A stretch of DNA of 64,000 nt from Siderastrea radians (GCA_964017195.1 OZ024891.1:7778994-7842993), one strand, 5' to 3'; counted from the first letter of the stretch, positions 14,201-29,200 are shown. The notes: generated by a model not told the origin, from the letters alone. Numbers and translations: made by a program.

Positions 14201-17200
14201 TTACACTACCTATTTTAAGCGGCTGAGACAGTGAAATTTCAACATGTATAAGCTTAAAAGCTCTTTTTTTTAAGTCAACCACTTTTTAGCTCCGAGTCAA
14301 TGGCGCCAAATTCTGCTTTGCGCGGGAAAAATCGGAGCGTAGAATTAGAAGCCAAGCCAAGTGCAAATTAAAATTGACAACGTATCAAAGGATCGTTTAC
14401 AGACATTTTAATTGATTACCTGGAAATCAGACTAAACCTGGTTGTTATAAATACAATGAAAATAGGCTCACCTCTGTTTTTGGCGCTGTTTACAAATGTA
14501 AACCTACCACAGAATTAGGGCCATGTCTAGTACGCAAATTACTCTTCTTAACAATTCCTGTCTTTTAAATTGGCTTTGCGTTCTTCAGTTGTCACCAGTG
14601 ATTGAAATAGCTATTTAATGAGTTGATTTGATGTGCGTTTTCCAAGCCTCCACTTCTTCCATGTTGCAGAGAACAGTCTTTGACACTCCTTCTGTCCTTG
14701 CAAATACCTAGTTCCCGCCGATGGATTCATTTCATTTCTATCCATTTGAAGTTGGCCTTTGTTTTCAGGACAAGTTCGCCGAGTGGAAAACATTCAACCG
14801 AGAAGTCCAGCACATGGAGATTTTTTTTTCTTTATTGTCATCTTCTTTTAAGCATTGAGAACGGCTGACTTGCTACGGAGATTTCAACTGAGGAGTGAAC
14901 GAAAACACGCTGAATCTATAGAGGTTTTTACTGAAGTGAACAGTTCTTGATCGCATTAACTTTGAGCTGCCGTAACTTTCCCTTTCAAGACAGACCCACT
15001 GGAAATTTAAATCTTCACAATACCCTCGTTGTAACCACGGTCAAATGAACGCTGATTCTCCACAGCTAAGCTCAATGCTTCGAACGCCAGTCGCCCACGT
15101 TGGCCGAGATAAGGCAGAGCGAACGCGTGTCTATAGTAATCAATTACAGAGCTAGCTGTCAAAATGTGTCCAATCACAGAGCTGGCTGTTTAGCTAGCTG
15201 TCAAAGTTGTATCCCCAGCCAAAAAGAACCCATTGAAGTGCTGTCTACCTAAAAACGAAAAAAGTTCGAAAAGGATGTCTTTTCCAGTCGCTGAGTTGAC
15301 TGGAAAACACACCGTCAGCCAGAATCAATTTCCTGCAAGTAAAGTCACTCGGTTCGAAAGACATTCGCATCACGTCGCGCGAATTACACACACATACTCC
15401 GCGTGCGTGTTTTCCAGTCAACGCAGTGACTGGAAAACACGCGTATTTACGATTAGTCATCGTGTTTTTTTTGTGTGTGCTCGTTCAAGCCTGTTTTGAC
15501 TCGCGAGTTTTCATAAGAATGACACTGTCTCACGATTAGTAACCGTATGTTCATAACGCGCTCATTCAAGCCCGTTTAGACTCTATAGTTTTAATAGGAA
15601 GCACAATGATGAACGATTAGTAATCGTGTGTTGATCCCGCGCTTGTTCAAGCCTGTTTAGACTCGTGAGTTTTCATAAGCACACTGATTCACGATTACTA
15701 ATGATGTGCTGATTCCGTTCTCGTTCAAGGCTCTTTGCACTCGCAAGGTCTGATAAGATGAACACTTATTCACCACAGTGATTACGATTAATAATCGTGT
15801 GTTGATCCCGCACTCATTCAAGCCTCTTTGGACTCGTCAGTTTTAATAACAAGCACAGTGATTTCCGATTAATAATCGTGTGTTGATCCCGCACTCATGC
15901 AAGCCTGTTTAGACCCGTGAGTTTTAAAAGAAGCACAGTGATTTACGATTAATAATCGTGTGTTGATCCCGCGCTCTTTCAAGCCTCGTTGGACTCGTCA
16001 GTTTTAATACAAAGCATAATTATTTACGATTAATAATCGTGTGTTGATCCTGCACTCGCGCAAGTTCTCTGGACTCGTCAGTTTTAATAAGAAGCACAGT
16101 GATTGACGATTAATAATCGTGTGTTGATCCCGCATTCATTCAAGTCTTTTTAGACCTGTTTAGACTTGCGAGTTTTTTTTCTGCGCACTTTCTGATTAGT
16201 AAACGTTTCTTAATGACCCGCTCATTCACGCCTCTTTAGACTCTCGAGTTTTAATAGGAAGGACACTGATTCACGATTAGTAATCGTGTGTTCATCCCGC
16301 GTGGTGAGCGTACGATTACTAATCGTGAATCAGTGTGCATGTTATTGAAGCCGCGAGTCTATAGAGGCTTGAACGAGCGATCAGCACACGATTACTAATC
16401 GTGAATCGCTGTGCCTATGAAAACTCATGGGTCTGAGCAGGTTTAAACGAGCGCAGAATGAACACACGATTTACTACTTGTGAATACGTGTTCTACTCGC
16501 GAGTCTAAACAAGCTTGAATGAGCGTGGGATCAACACACCATTACCAATCGTGAATCAGTGTCCATGCTAGCTAAACTGGCTTGAGCGAGCGCGGGATGA
16601 ACACACGATTACTAATCGTAAATCACTGTGGTTCGTATTAAAACTGACGAGTCCAAAGAGGCTTGAATGAGTGCAGGATCAACACACGATTATTAATCGT
16701 AAATCACTGTGCTTCTTTCATAAAACTGAGCAGTCTAAATAGGCTTGAATGAGTGCGGGATAAAAGTGATTATTAATCGTAAATCACTGTGCTTCTAATG
16801 AAATCTGGCGAGTCTAAACTTAGTCTAAACAGGCTTGAATGAGTGCGGGATCAACCCACGATTATTAATCCTAAATCACTGTGCTTCTTTCATAAAACTG
16901 AGCAGTCTAAATAGGCTTGAATGAGTGCGGGATAAAAGCGATTATTAATCGTAAATCACTGTGCTTCTTTTAAAACTGACGAGTCTAAACAGGCTTGAAT
17001 GAGTGCTGGATCAACACACGATTATTAATCGTAAATGTAAATCACTGTGGTGAATAAGCGTTCATCTTATCAAACCTTGCGAGTGCAAAGAGGCTTGAAC
17101 GAGCACGGAATTAGCACATCATTAGTAATCGTGAATCAGTGTGCTTATGAAAACTCACGACTCTAAACAGCCTTGAACAAGCGCGGGATCAACACACGAT

Positions 17201-20200
17201 TACTAATCGTTAATCATGTGCTTCCTATTAAAACGCTAGAGTCTAAACGGGCTTGAATGAGCGCGTTATGAACATACGGTTACTAATCGTGAAACAGCGT
17301 TATTCTTATGAAAACTCGCGAGTCTAAACAGGCTTGAACGAGCGCAAAATAAATACACGATTACTAATCGTAAATACGCGTGTTTTCCAGTCACTGCGTT
17401 GACTGCAAAACACGCGCGCCGAGTATGTGTGTGTGATTCGCGCGACGTGATGCGAATGTCTTTCGAAACGAGTGACTTTACTTGCAGGAAATTGATTCTG
17501 GCTGACGGTGTGTTTTCCAGTCAACTCAGCGACTGGAAAAGACATCCTTTTCGAACTTTTTTCGTTTTTAGGTAGACAGCACTTCAATGGGTTCTTTTTG
17601 GCTGGGGATACAACTTTGACAGCTAGCTAAACAGCCAGCTCTGTGATTGGACACAGTTTGACAGCTAGCTCTGTAATTGATTACTATAGACACGCGTTCG
17701 CTCTGCCTTATCTTGGCCAACGTGGGCGACTGGGCGTTCGAAGCATTGAACTTAGCTTTGGAGTATCAGCGTTCAATTGACCGCGGTTACAACGAGGGTA
17801 TTGTGAAGATTTAAATTTCCAGTGGGTCTGTCTTGAAAGGGAAAGTTACGGCAGCTCAAAGTTAATGCGATCAAGAACTGTTCACTTCAGTAAAAACCTC
17901 TATAGATTCAGCGTGTTTTCGTTCACTCCTCTGTTGAAATCTCCGTAGCAAGTCAGCCGTTCTCAATGCTTAAAAGAAGATGACAATAAAGAAAACAAAT
18001 CTCCATGTGCTGGACTTCTCGGTTGAATGTTTTCCACTCGGCGAACTTGTCCTGAAAACAAAGGCCAACTTCAAATGGATAGAAATGAAATGAATCCATC
18101 GGCGGGAACTAGGTATTTGCAAGGACAGAAGGAGTGTCAAAGACTGTTCTCTGCAACAGGGAAGAAGTGGAGACTTGGAAAACGCACATCAAATCAACTC
18201 ATTAAATAGCTATTTCAATCACTGGTGACAACTGAAGAACGCAAAGCCAATTTAAAGGACAGGAATTGTTAAGAAGAGTAATTTGCGTACTAGACATGGC
18301 CCTAATTCTGTGGTAGGTTTACATTTGTAAACAGCGCCAAAAACAGAGGTGAGCCTATTTTCCTTGTATTTATAACAACCAGGTTTAGTCTGATTTCCAG
18401 GTAATCAATTAAAATGTCTGTAAACGATCCTTTGCTACGTTGTCAATTTTAATTTGCACTTGGCTTGGCTTCTAATTCTACGCTTCAATTTTTCCCGCGC
18501 AAAGCAGAATTTGGCGCCATTGACTCGGAGCTAAAAAGTGGTTGACTTAAAAAAAAGAGCTTTTAAGCTTATACATGTTAAGTTTCACTGTCTCAGCCGT
18601 TTAAAATAGATAGTTTAAACGTTTTGTGAGCTTGTATAGCTTACTGAACGGTTTTCATTTTAAAGCATACGAAACTTTCGCCATTCATAGACCAAATAAG
18701 CTTAAATCCTGCACTGTTCAGGGACTGTTGTGCAGTTCATTTGCTTCGACAAGTGAGGCAAAAACGTTGAAAATTGTGCGTGTTGTGGCAAATCCATGAA
18801 ACAGTTTCGCTAGGTGGAATATTTACGAAGAAAACGTAAGCTTCCCTTTTTTCCTGAAACATCACCAGATCCGTAGCGGCTGAGACGAATCCCCGCGTGT
18901 TGCGTGACACGGCTTGAGATTTCAGAATTCACGACGACTACCTTTGGATCGAAGTTCATGCAAAACGTTTCTAATGTTGTTGAAGAAATATCTTTTGGAG
19001 ACAGTGTAATGCTTTTCCATCAGAACCGAATTTTTCCAAGTACAATGCGAATAGTAGCGAATCTCTGACTGAAACATATTTGCATATCGCATCAGACGGC
19101 ATGTTCTCGTATTTCATTTTCAACTTGCAGTGAAAGGAATACCGAAGAGAAAAGAGAGCTCTTTCCCCCCTTGTTTTTTGTCGATGCAAGTCGTCGAATT
19201 CGGTTATGTGAACGGTCACTAACGTAGGAGAACGAAGCTAGATAGAATTATTGCCGTTGATATCTGACAATACCTTTTCATGACCTGAAAATGCGACCAG
19301 CTACAAGTAAGCTTACATTAGCGTAGTTAAAATTACATGCGCCTCGGACTTTTTTGTGGCTTTGGGTCTTCCGTTCGTGAATGGAAATGAATCCATGAAA
19401 GATCGTTTTATTATCAACCCAGAGCATTAAAGGATTCAAAACGAATTAGATTAAACTTCTTTATACTGCGGAATTTCCAGCGCGTTTTCTTATTTGAATG
19501 GTTTGTTTACGTTTGTTTATCACTTCGTGATCAATTTCCCAGTGTCACGGGGTGTTTGAAATGGTTTGCATGATTGTTCGCAGTAAAAAAACCAAGTCAA
19601 ATCGTTGAAATGTCCGAGCAAAATGTATTTAACTTTCGGATAATGGTTATCTCATTTCCTTTTGTGTGTAAAGTGCTTGAAAAGTGCCGTTTCGTTTGAG
19701 GGTTGTCGCTTTTCATTGTATCGCTCACTTTGCATCGGATCGCGCAGTTTTGGTCCGTGTTTGAAACTGTAGTTGATTGTTCGCATGAAAAACAACGTCG
19801 TATCGAAGAAATCTCGAGTGAAATAAATTTAATTTCCGGATGACGGTTAAGTTATTTTCCCCTTCTGTATTTGAGGACAATAAGAGCTCCGTTTCGTTTG
19901 AAAGTTGACAATTTAATCGCTTACTTTGAATCTATCGCGGTGTTCAGAGTTGTTCTTGACTTCTTCGACCTCGCGCTCGCGTCGTGCTTCGTGAAAGGCA
20001 GAAAGAAAAGGAAAATATCATTCTTAAACGACTTACCGAAGTAAAACTAAATTTCTAAGGCGACTTTGTCACTTCAAGAATCAACTTTCGTTGTCTTTGT
20101 TCTACAACAAGCCTCATGAAGAGTTCTGTTTGGGTTTGAATTTTTTTTGGCAATGGCGGCCGGTCAATTCAAATTTGTTTTGCGATTCTCTTTTCACCCA

Positions 20201-23200
20201 AGGTCAGCAACTTGCGATGAATAACTACATTGACCGTCACTTGCGATTAACAATCGCACAATGTACGATTATTAACTGTAGAATCGGTCAGACGTAGTTA
20301 ATAATCGTGGATTGTACGATTATTAACTGTAAATTTCACGATTAGTAATCGCAACTGACGTGTTTCGCGATTAATAACTAGAAAGTACCGCTTTTCACGA
20401 TTAATAACGACAAATGTGCGTATGTCTAGATTATTAATAGTGGTATTTTTCACTACAGAAATTAAAAAACACTACAGAAATAGATAGACACCTGTTATAA
20501 AGAAATTCGAAATTTCACGACTGACGCCCGATTCTCGATAATTTCAAACATCGGCTGTTAAAAATCGATAAAAATCGATACTGTTTGTAGTGGAAAAGTT
20601 GTGACTTCGATTTTTATCGATTACCGATATTAATCGATAGTAATCGACCGATCTGTTCGATTAATATCGATTTATCGATCAGCTTTCCGATGATCGATTT
20701 TGATCGATCAGTTACGCCGGGGAATCAAGGATGCTTCTCGTAAATGTATTGTGTTAGTGAAGTTTTATTGTCCTCTCTTTCCTAGGATTGTATGTGGAGA
20801 ACCCACCGTAACTGTTCGCCCCAAAACGGAGCAAAATTTCCGAAGAAATGAGCAGGCCGGTGGAGGAGCATACGTCCCGCGACTTAAATCGACGGCCCAA
20901 GAGACAGAGTTTGCAACCGAAGTGCTTCATCGAGTTCGCGTAACCCTAGCGGAGTGCGAAAATAAAATGCATATGTCAGGAGATTCGAAAATTAGAGTAG
21001 ATGTCGAAAGTTATTTGTTCTTTGAAAATAAATAAATGATATGTTTCGCGTAATTTATTGATAATTTTACACTGTTCCCCTTCGCCAAAATAATATTACA
21101 ATATGGCCGCCAGTCATGAGGCAGCAAGAAAAATAAACAGTCCCAGTCCCTCTCGGCCAAATGAGTTTGTTTTGGTTTTGTCTAGACCAATCACATTGCA
21201 GAAATCATATAGACAAAACTGTCTATGGCCTGGACTGTTTAATTACGTTGTATGTTTTGTTTTCTTTGGCAAAAGCTAAAAAAATATAAATATAAAAAAA
21301 ATACATGCTGGTCTCGCTTTACGATGGTTTTCATGAATTATGATTAAACTTACCAAGGGTAACTATCTCCCACAGGACAACTCCAAATGACCACCTGGCG
21401 AGATTGAGAAAGCGTAAGTACCAGTAATGGAGGTGTTTGAGATGGCAATGCATGAGTCAGCGCTAGGAATTTAGGGGCCCAGAATCACAGTTGGCCAACC
21501 AGCGGATCATTCAAAAAAACTTTCTCAACAATAGTTTAAAAAGAGAAACAAAGGAAGTCACTACCATGACGGTGGTTTGGATACTCCATCTTAATTAACA
21601 GAAAAAATTCGGTAGACCTGCACGGTTCCAAACCTCTAATTTCATTGATCCCTATAACCTGCACCGTCTATTGTTATCAGGGTTAGGGCTATTGTTTCGT
21701 TCTTTACCTATTGTTCTCCTCGACCAATCCTAGGCCTCGTCTGGAAGCGGTGCGGGTCCTCCCAAAAAATTGCGACCTTTTGCTTTGAATTTCTCCAAGA
21801 ATTATTAATGGTTTGAGAAGGTATATCAACCCAACTATTAATGGTTTGAGAAGCTATATCAACCCACTGCTCCTTGTATGGACAGTGGTGGTTGGACACG
21901 GTCCGAAAGGCATGGCAGATAATTATATTAGCCAATCATGAGCAGTCTCTTAACCAGGACGAGAAATCATCATGGCGGCCTTTGACGGGAATGTGAGCTT
22001 CACTTCTTGTCATTTTAACGTGCTATCTGTCCCCAGTGCAACTTACATTTAACAAGAATAATTAGGATTGAAGTGTATCTAGACGTCTTGAAATTTTTGG
22101 ATCTGGTCATCTTTTGTTAGTCAAGTTTGAGCACAATTTCGTTGTAGGTGGATCGAGCAACGTGTGCTTTCATGATATTTGAGTAGGTCTTACATTTTGA
22201 GAATTTGTAGGCTAACCTAGAAATCTAGAACCGTTTATTTTACACCAAGAGCAAGATGGATAAATTTGCTTTTATAAAATCATATAGCGCCCGATAGCGC
22301 CCCTCTAGTTTGAGAATTATGCGTTGTTTAAGTTGTCCAATTTTTCTCTCCAATATTACTCTCACGCTGCGAGATGTGAAAATTACCCGCGAAATATTAA
22401 CGCGACTGATCGTCTTATTTTAATTATGACAAGTATCAACAGTATGGTGTGGTATCCCAATTGAGTGTTTTCCCTTCTTTGTTTTGTTCTCTTGAGGTTA
22501 AGAGGCAAAATGGTTTCTTGAGTCTGCTCCGGTTGCCCTGTATGCAACAAACTTTCAAGAATCACATTTTGTTTGCTGAAATGACCATAATTATTTGGGC
22601 TTTAGATTCTTAATATATAGTCACATCATCTGTTGTGGATTGGTTTCCTAAGATCCCCTAAGCAGCAGCCTTAAGGTTTTTAACTTACAACCTCTGTGCA
22701 GTGAACCATTGAGAAAGCTAAAAAAATTCAGTTTTGATCAGTAACTCAGATTGAAAATTCACGGTGCTATCTTAGACATGCAAGAGAAACCAAAAATTGT
22801 TTGAGATATCAAAAATGTGGGATAGCCAATAGTAAATAAGTGAGGAAGATCAACCAAGGAAAACAATAAAAATATTTTCAGTTCAATATAGTTGTGAGCA
22901 GGTGGGGGGGGGGGGGTGGGTTCAAGTTAGTGGGGTCTGCAGTAAGAAATAAAATCCAGAGCTATTGAGGGAGAACTGTGAATTATTGATTGAACATCCC
23001 TTTCAATTTGTCAGTTTAGTTGTTATTAATAACAATAAGAGCTATTGAGACCCATAAAAGGCTTGACAATTGTGAATTGATTAAATATCCCTTTTCTAAT
23101 GGAACTCGCAACTTTCGCTTTGTTAACTTACAACCTCTGTGCAGTGAACCATTGAGAAAGCTAAAAAAAATTCAGTATTGATCAGTAACTCAGATTGAAA

Positions 23201-26200
23201 ATTCACGGTGCTATCTTAGACATGCAAGAGAAACCAAAAATTGTTTGAGATATCAAAAATTTGAGATAGCCAATAGTAAATAAGTGAGCAAGATCAACCA
23301 AGGAAAACAATAAAAATAGTTTCAGTTCAATATAGTTGTGAGCAGGTGGGGGGGGGGGGTGGGTTCAAGTTAGTGGGGTCTGCAGTAAGAAATAAAATCC
23401 AGAGCTATTGAGGGACAACTGTGAATTATTGATTGAACATCCCTTTCAATTTGTCAGTTTAGTTGTTATTAATAACAATAAGAGCTATTGGGACCCATAA
23501 AAGGCTTGACAACTGTGAATTGATTAAATATCCCTTTTCTAATGGAACTCTCAACTTTCGCTTTCTTCATCAATTTTTTACCTTGATATCAATCCTTATT
23601 TGTTTTCTACTGAATTGTCTTCCAGGAGACAGATTTCACACCAAAATGAGTGGTCTTACCGTGTTTACATGATTATGGTACAAGTTTATGCACCGGATCG
23701 AAAATCTTGATCTGGTACAGCAAACAGAATAAACTTGCACTCAGTGGTATGAAATCTTGTGCTGGTATCAAGTAAACAAAGCTATACAGCGCCATAAGAG
23801 GGAATGAAACTCAAACCTGTATTATGTAAACACCCCTTAAGTTTCTGTTACTCAACTTAACAGGCAGACTTGGTGCCCAGTGGTGAGTCCAGACTTTCAT
23901 GGAGGGTGGGGTTCAAGTTTAATGGTGGGTGAGGGGAGACAACAAAATACAAAACTTTTGTGGAGTTATATCTTGGTATTATTCTGTACTATATTCTGAC
24001 TATAAGTAAATCGACAAAAAAAATCAGATGCTTTCTGAGTGGAGTATGCTGTTGTACACAAGCTAATCTGTGCTCTGCTTCGTTGTAGTCTGGAATAAAT
24101 GTATAACTCCATAATTGTTTTCTTCATGTATATTGCTGTCTGTTAGTCTGTTTTATCCAGCGTTATTTTCTTTTGAACAAAAAGGGGGGATATCCTTGGG
24201 CCCTCCTCTGGATCCACCATTGACTTTTCAACAAGGTAGAGGTCTGAAGTAAAACAAATGAAGGACTGGGCCATTGTTTGCAAGGGGTAAATGCTCAAAG
24301 GCCAAATTTAGTTAGAGTTTGCTCTGTAGTTGGGACAGCATTCTAATAATTATAAAAATATCACTTTACTCATTGAAAGAATTGACAGATTTGTAGAAAT
24401 GACATTGGATGCATTGCTCTAATGTGCTTCACTAGTTTTAAAAGGATCCAAGCTAAGCAGGTTCTCTGCGACCTCGATAATTTTGTCGTGATAATCAGTG
24501 CAAAGCCCCCAACAACCCTGAATTAAGGGTCAAAAACTATTTTCTGCTTGAGGTCCTTGTGGGTAAATGAGTCAATCCTTTCATTGAAGTAGCTGAGAAA
24601 AAAATATGGGTGCACTGTATTTAATATTGTCACACATTCTACAGGTTGAACAGAGCTTTGTTGAACCAAAACAAATTAATTAATTAATTCATTCATTCAT
24701 ATTGACAGCTAGCAATTTGAACAATAATATTTTAATACAGCCTTGTTTAGCTAAGCTGTGAAAGTACAATTTCAGACAAGCCCTTCAGGATTACTACATC
24801 CTGCATCAACGGTATTTTTGAGAAACATAAGCTTTTGGACACCCTGGAAGTTAAAGGACTGTTAATGCTACAAAATGAACATTCGTAAGGTTTTTCATGA
24901 CACGTACTCGACGCTTATCCATCCGGCAAAACTTACGATTTCACACAACTGTAGCAGTTACAAGACCTCAGAGAGCCAGGAATTTGTGTTTTCACTTTCG
25001 ATGATTGGAAAAAAGTCCTTCATGGCCCAAGAGGCTATTCATGGTAAGATGTTTGCACATATAAGTTACTAAAGAGAAACCCGGGATTGACTTGAAGCCT
25101 CCACGTGTACGCGTTCAATCGATCAATGCATGAAACCAGCCGTTAAAATGTTACATCAAATATTCAGATGTAAACAAAGGATAATTAGTTCACAAAAATC
25201 GGAGAAACTTCCATCTTTGTTATTTCCAGCTCTTGTAGTTAAATTTTTTTTGCTCTTCGAGCTCCGCACAGAAAGAAGGTTCATTGCAACTGAGCTCCAA
25301 TCGATCGATAGCCCCATCATGCTTTGCGAACCGTGTCCAACCACCACTGGTGTATGGATATCCTGATGAAACACTCTGTCTCTCCTTTGATGTATTACTT
25401 AAACATATCTCGCTGTCTGGTATGGAGTTAAATTTTTGTTCTATTTTTGAGCAAGATGGGCAATTCCAGTTATAATGTTTGGATATCCCACCTTCTGGGT
25501 TCCGTTCCGTAGGCAGGGGGGGGGGGTGGGTTCTAGATCAGTACAGGAACACAATGGAACGGAACGGTACTATAATGAAGAAGGATTGTCAAGAATGTAC
25601 CTGAAACACACTAGAATGAAGTGGTTCGTTTCTGTTTCAATCCTGTTCCAGTTAGTTCCAGTGTTAGACAGCAATAGCAACGATGGGGGTGTTGTTCAAA
25701 ATTTCCGACAGAGGAGTGGCGTCCAGGGGCAAAACCCCAACCCAACATCAGACCTAGTCTCTCAGAAAGAAGTTTTAGAGAGTCTTTTCTTTCTATCAAG
25801 CTAAAACAGCAAAAATACACGCCTTATTACAGAGACGACAAATCCTATCTAGAAACTATTGTTTAGCCAACTTACACATCTCCTTTGATTGTACTGACGC
25901 CTCTTAAAGCTTCCATTGACATCCACAGCCAAGGAATGCGTCCCTTGAGGAAAACGTAAGCTTGTTAAACATTGTTTTACAAGGACACCCAGCATTTTTT
26001 CTTTTTTGGGGGTTTAGCTGATTCTTACGTCATTTTCTAAATATAGACTGTAAGCTTGGTATCTCGGAGTCGCAAGGGAAACGGGAAATTGTTCGAGATG
26101 GCGACAGTGGAGTCAATTTGTTTTGTCAAAACTGGTGACGTTTGACTATGGTGCTACTTTGAAAGGGTATCCACGATAGCGGTGTGCACTGTAGGTTGCT

Positions 26201-29200
26201 TTCAAAAGTCCTGTCTATAAATAAGCCCCCACTCTCCTGAATCTTACAAAATATGGGCTGCTTCTGATGAAATAAGGCGTTAACCAATCGACACAAAGCC
26301 TAGGTAGAAAACTGGAAAAATTAGGACGATGCTTTTGTGAAAGTAAAAAAGAAAGCGAACAGAACTATTAAGGTTATTTACCTCTGTGACCTTAATGTAT
26401 TGCCCATCGGTAGATATGTTACGTGCCATTCCAAAATCTGCCACTTTCGCTACCAGGCCATTTCCAACCAATACATTTCTGGATGCCAGGTCGCGATGAA
26501 CACACTGTGCGTAAGAAGGAGAAGGAAGACCGTATCATTAACAACCTTTACAACAATAAACAATAACAATAAAAATAATCTTTATTTACCCACGGTCAAC
26601 TCATCAGCTACATATACTATTAGTAAGTAAACTAACAAATTACGTCCAATCTAAGTCTAGGTCTACAATGCATCTGAATGCATAGTCTATAATTACAGAA
26701 TTTCAGAGCAGTTTCGACAGAGACTTTTTTCTTTTGAAGTTGATAACAAAATTCGGTGTTATGACAAATCCATGAGGGTCTGGATTCTAGGTATTTATCT
26801 GAGCATGTAGTAGAGTCGAGTTCATATTTTTTCTTGAGCACTTCATTATTTACAAGATCCCGGTATTTATTGCTAAGGGTAAATAGTTATCTTTAGTTGA
26901 TGATTTCCTTAAAACTGTTCATAAAATTTGGGCAATCTTGTCGTCCAAGGGCTGGCTAATAAAACTACCTAGTACGCACGTGTAGAGCCATTGTTCTGCT
27001 TACCTGTTTACTTTCCAAATGTTTCATGCCATTCGCAACGTCTGAAGCAATGCTTAACAGTTCTCTCTCGGTCAGCTTTGACCATATGTTAGTGTAAGCT
27101 GGATCCCCACTCTGAGTCTGAACATGACTGTCCCGAAGTATTTTATCAAGACTTCCGCCGGAAACAAACTCAATGACGATGCAGAGAGGTTCTAAGCAAA
27201 ATGGAAAATGTTAAGTTTTATAAAATAAGAATCAGTAGTTTTAAAATATTTAAAAAACGTTACATTTTGTCGTACACTCGAGAAAGTAAAACCTGCCTTA
27301 CAAAAACGTGTCAAGAAAAACTTGTTCGTTCACGAGCAAGCTTTACTACTTAAAATGTTCCCTTGTCATGTTTCTTAGTTCAACAACTGTGCTGCCAGTT
27401 TTTCAAGAAGGAGGCTTGTCAAGGAAATACTTGACATACTTTGTCGTACACACGAGAATATTAGCTCTTCAAAAGAAAACTTTTAAAGGGAAACTTGACC
27501 GCGTATAACCAGACTTAGTCTTACCTTCAAATGTACATGCTCCGACTAAGCTCACGATATTGGGGTGGCGGCCGACGTGGATAAGTGTTTCCAACTCTCG
27601 TATGAGTGCCAGCCTCTCTTGCTGGTCTGCGTTGTCTAGATCTGTTAACGAAAAGAAGGCGACATAAGATAAGAGTTAAGAATGCTTCAAAGTCTGATTT
27701 CCTTAAGAGACCGGAATGATACGGTGCGTAATGACGAGTTGGAAATTGCACCGTGTGTAGCTGGCATTGTTATAGGTTTTTATTGTATCGAACTATTGGC
27801 CTTTAAGCACTTTTTTCAGTCACAAACGCTGTGCATGATAGTTTCGACCGACATTTTTGCTGATAATCGATGGACACGGTTAATAATCGATGGGGATAGT
27901 CGATTGAGAACTGGTTATATATTGATATTTATGTCGACCGGTACAGGAAGACCCTCTCTTGAGTTCAGCTATTACTGGTAATTACCAGAATCTATATGAC
28001 TTAGAGACTGATGTTTAAGGCATGTTTTAAAATTTGGTGGGCTTTTACTCTCCACTAAGCTCTCCTACGCATTTTGCTGGATCCTCGGAGTGCTTCGCGG
28101 AATTTAAAGACCACTTCCCATGAGACAGAACTGGTCGCCATGAGCCAAGTGGCCAGCAACTGCGATAAACTTAACCCGGTTTCCCTAGAGCTAAGCAACC
28201 TCATGAAGATCTCAATAGCACGAAGGGTTCTGTCACATGGAACGCCCTGACGCAATTTTGTGAAAGTGTCACAGTGACGCAAGGGTATACCCTAAAACAA
28301 TTACGAGGTCGCGTACACTGAGAAATCTGGATTTGAGTCGCTGCAGATCACCGTGGAAAGGGAAGAAAGTTTATATTTTTAATATTAACTCCAGTTGTAA
28401 ATTTTAGGTTAATTGGATATTTTAAGTTTAATTTTCAGCATTATCAGTGAATTTCACGATTTAATTGATTGTAATTTCGGTATCGGTAGCTTTTTGAGGG
28501 TCTGGATGGGGGGCACAAATGTCAGTTGTCAGTTAAAACTTTGGCCATTTGTCAGTTGTCAGTTAAATTTTAGGTCATCTGTCAGATGTTAGTTAATTGA
28601 CCGTTAATAATTAACCATGTAACTAAATTATTTCTTTCTGACCCAAAATTTAACTAAAAAGGAACATATAACGTAAACTATATCATTAATTCGAAAATTG
28701 ATACATTAACGACTTATTTTTCTCAGGTTTGGAGTTAAAATCATTGCAAGTGGTTCTATCATTGCTCTCCTCTGCACAAACTCCTGCTTTTCCGTGCGCT
28801 ACATTCCTTTCTAACCACTAAGATGATCAAAATGTACCTTCAAAATATTAAAAAGTAGATCGTAACAAAGGCAAACAAATATGGGTAAAGTTCTTTATTA
28901 CGATAAATTTGATTGGCTTCTGTTTGGCAATGTCTCGATGGTGATTGGCTAACAGGCGTCTGTGGGGAACAGACTAGCAAACAAAATATACTTTTTCTTG
29001 CCTAAATTTCAATCAGCTCATGAAGGATGACTACTACAAACGTAACTTACAAATCCAGGCGGAAATGGGCGCGTATTGGCCGCCCAGATCTTGTAACTGT
29101 AATAGGCGCGAAATCTTCGGCCTTTCAATCAGAAAAGTCATCTTCCGAGTCAGTTTCCTACTCATCTGGCGGAGGTTGCGCTTTAGCAACTGCCATTGCA

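Larger units (their letters stand above)
12317..20495. mobile_element. Giant fold-back element with about 4-kb arms and satellite core
   Basis: The left end ACAGGTGTCTATCTATTTCT is repeated inverted at 20476-20495. From there inwards the two halves are near-identical reverse complements through to about 16.30 kb. TATAAA abuts both ends (12311-12316, 20496-20501), a likely 6-bp target duplication. The outer 300 bp hold repeated (C)GATTANTAATCG palindromes, and the core (15.5-17.4 kb) is an 81-bp satellite built on the same palindrome. Mirrored frames of up to 88 codons occur in each arm (for example 13597-13845 and 18971-19219) but resemble no transposase. It is probably nonautonomous and sits inside gene 1's 18-kb intron. 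Confidence 0.85.

Noticed and set aside
13597..19219. Mirrored 82-codon frames in the fold-back arms (13597-13845 plus, 18971-19219 minus)
   Set aside because: Considered as a small transposon protein. No catalytic or DNA-binding motif is visible, and identity between arms is explained by the inverted repeat itself.
28055..28282. 75-codon minus-strand frame with a helical look ([19 protein letters not shown])
   Set aside because: It faintly recalls death-fold domains, but lies in a gene 1 intron with no splice support and I could not confirm the resemblance.
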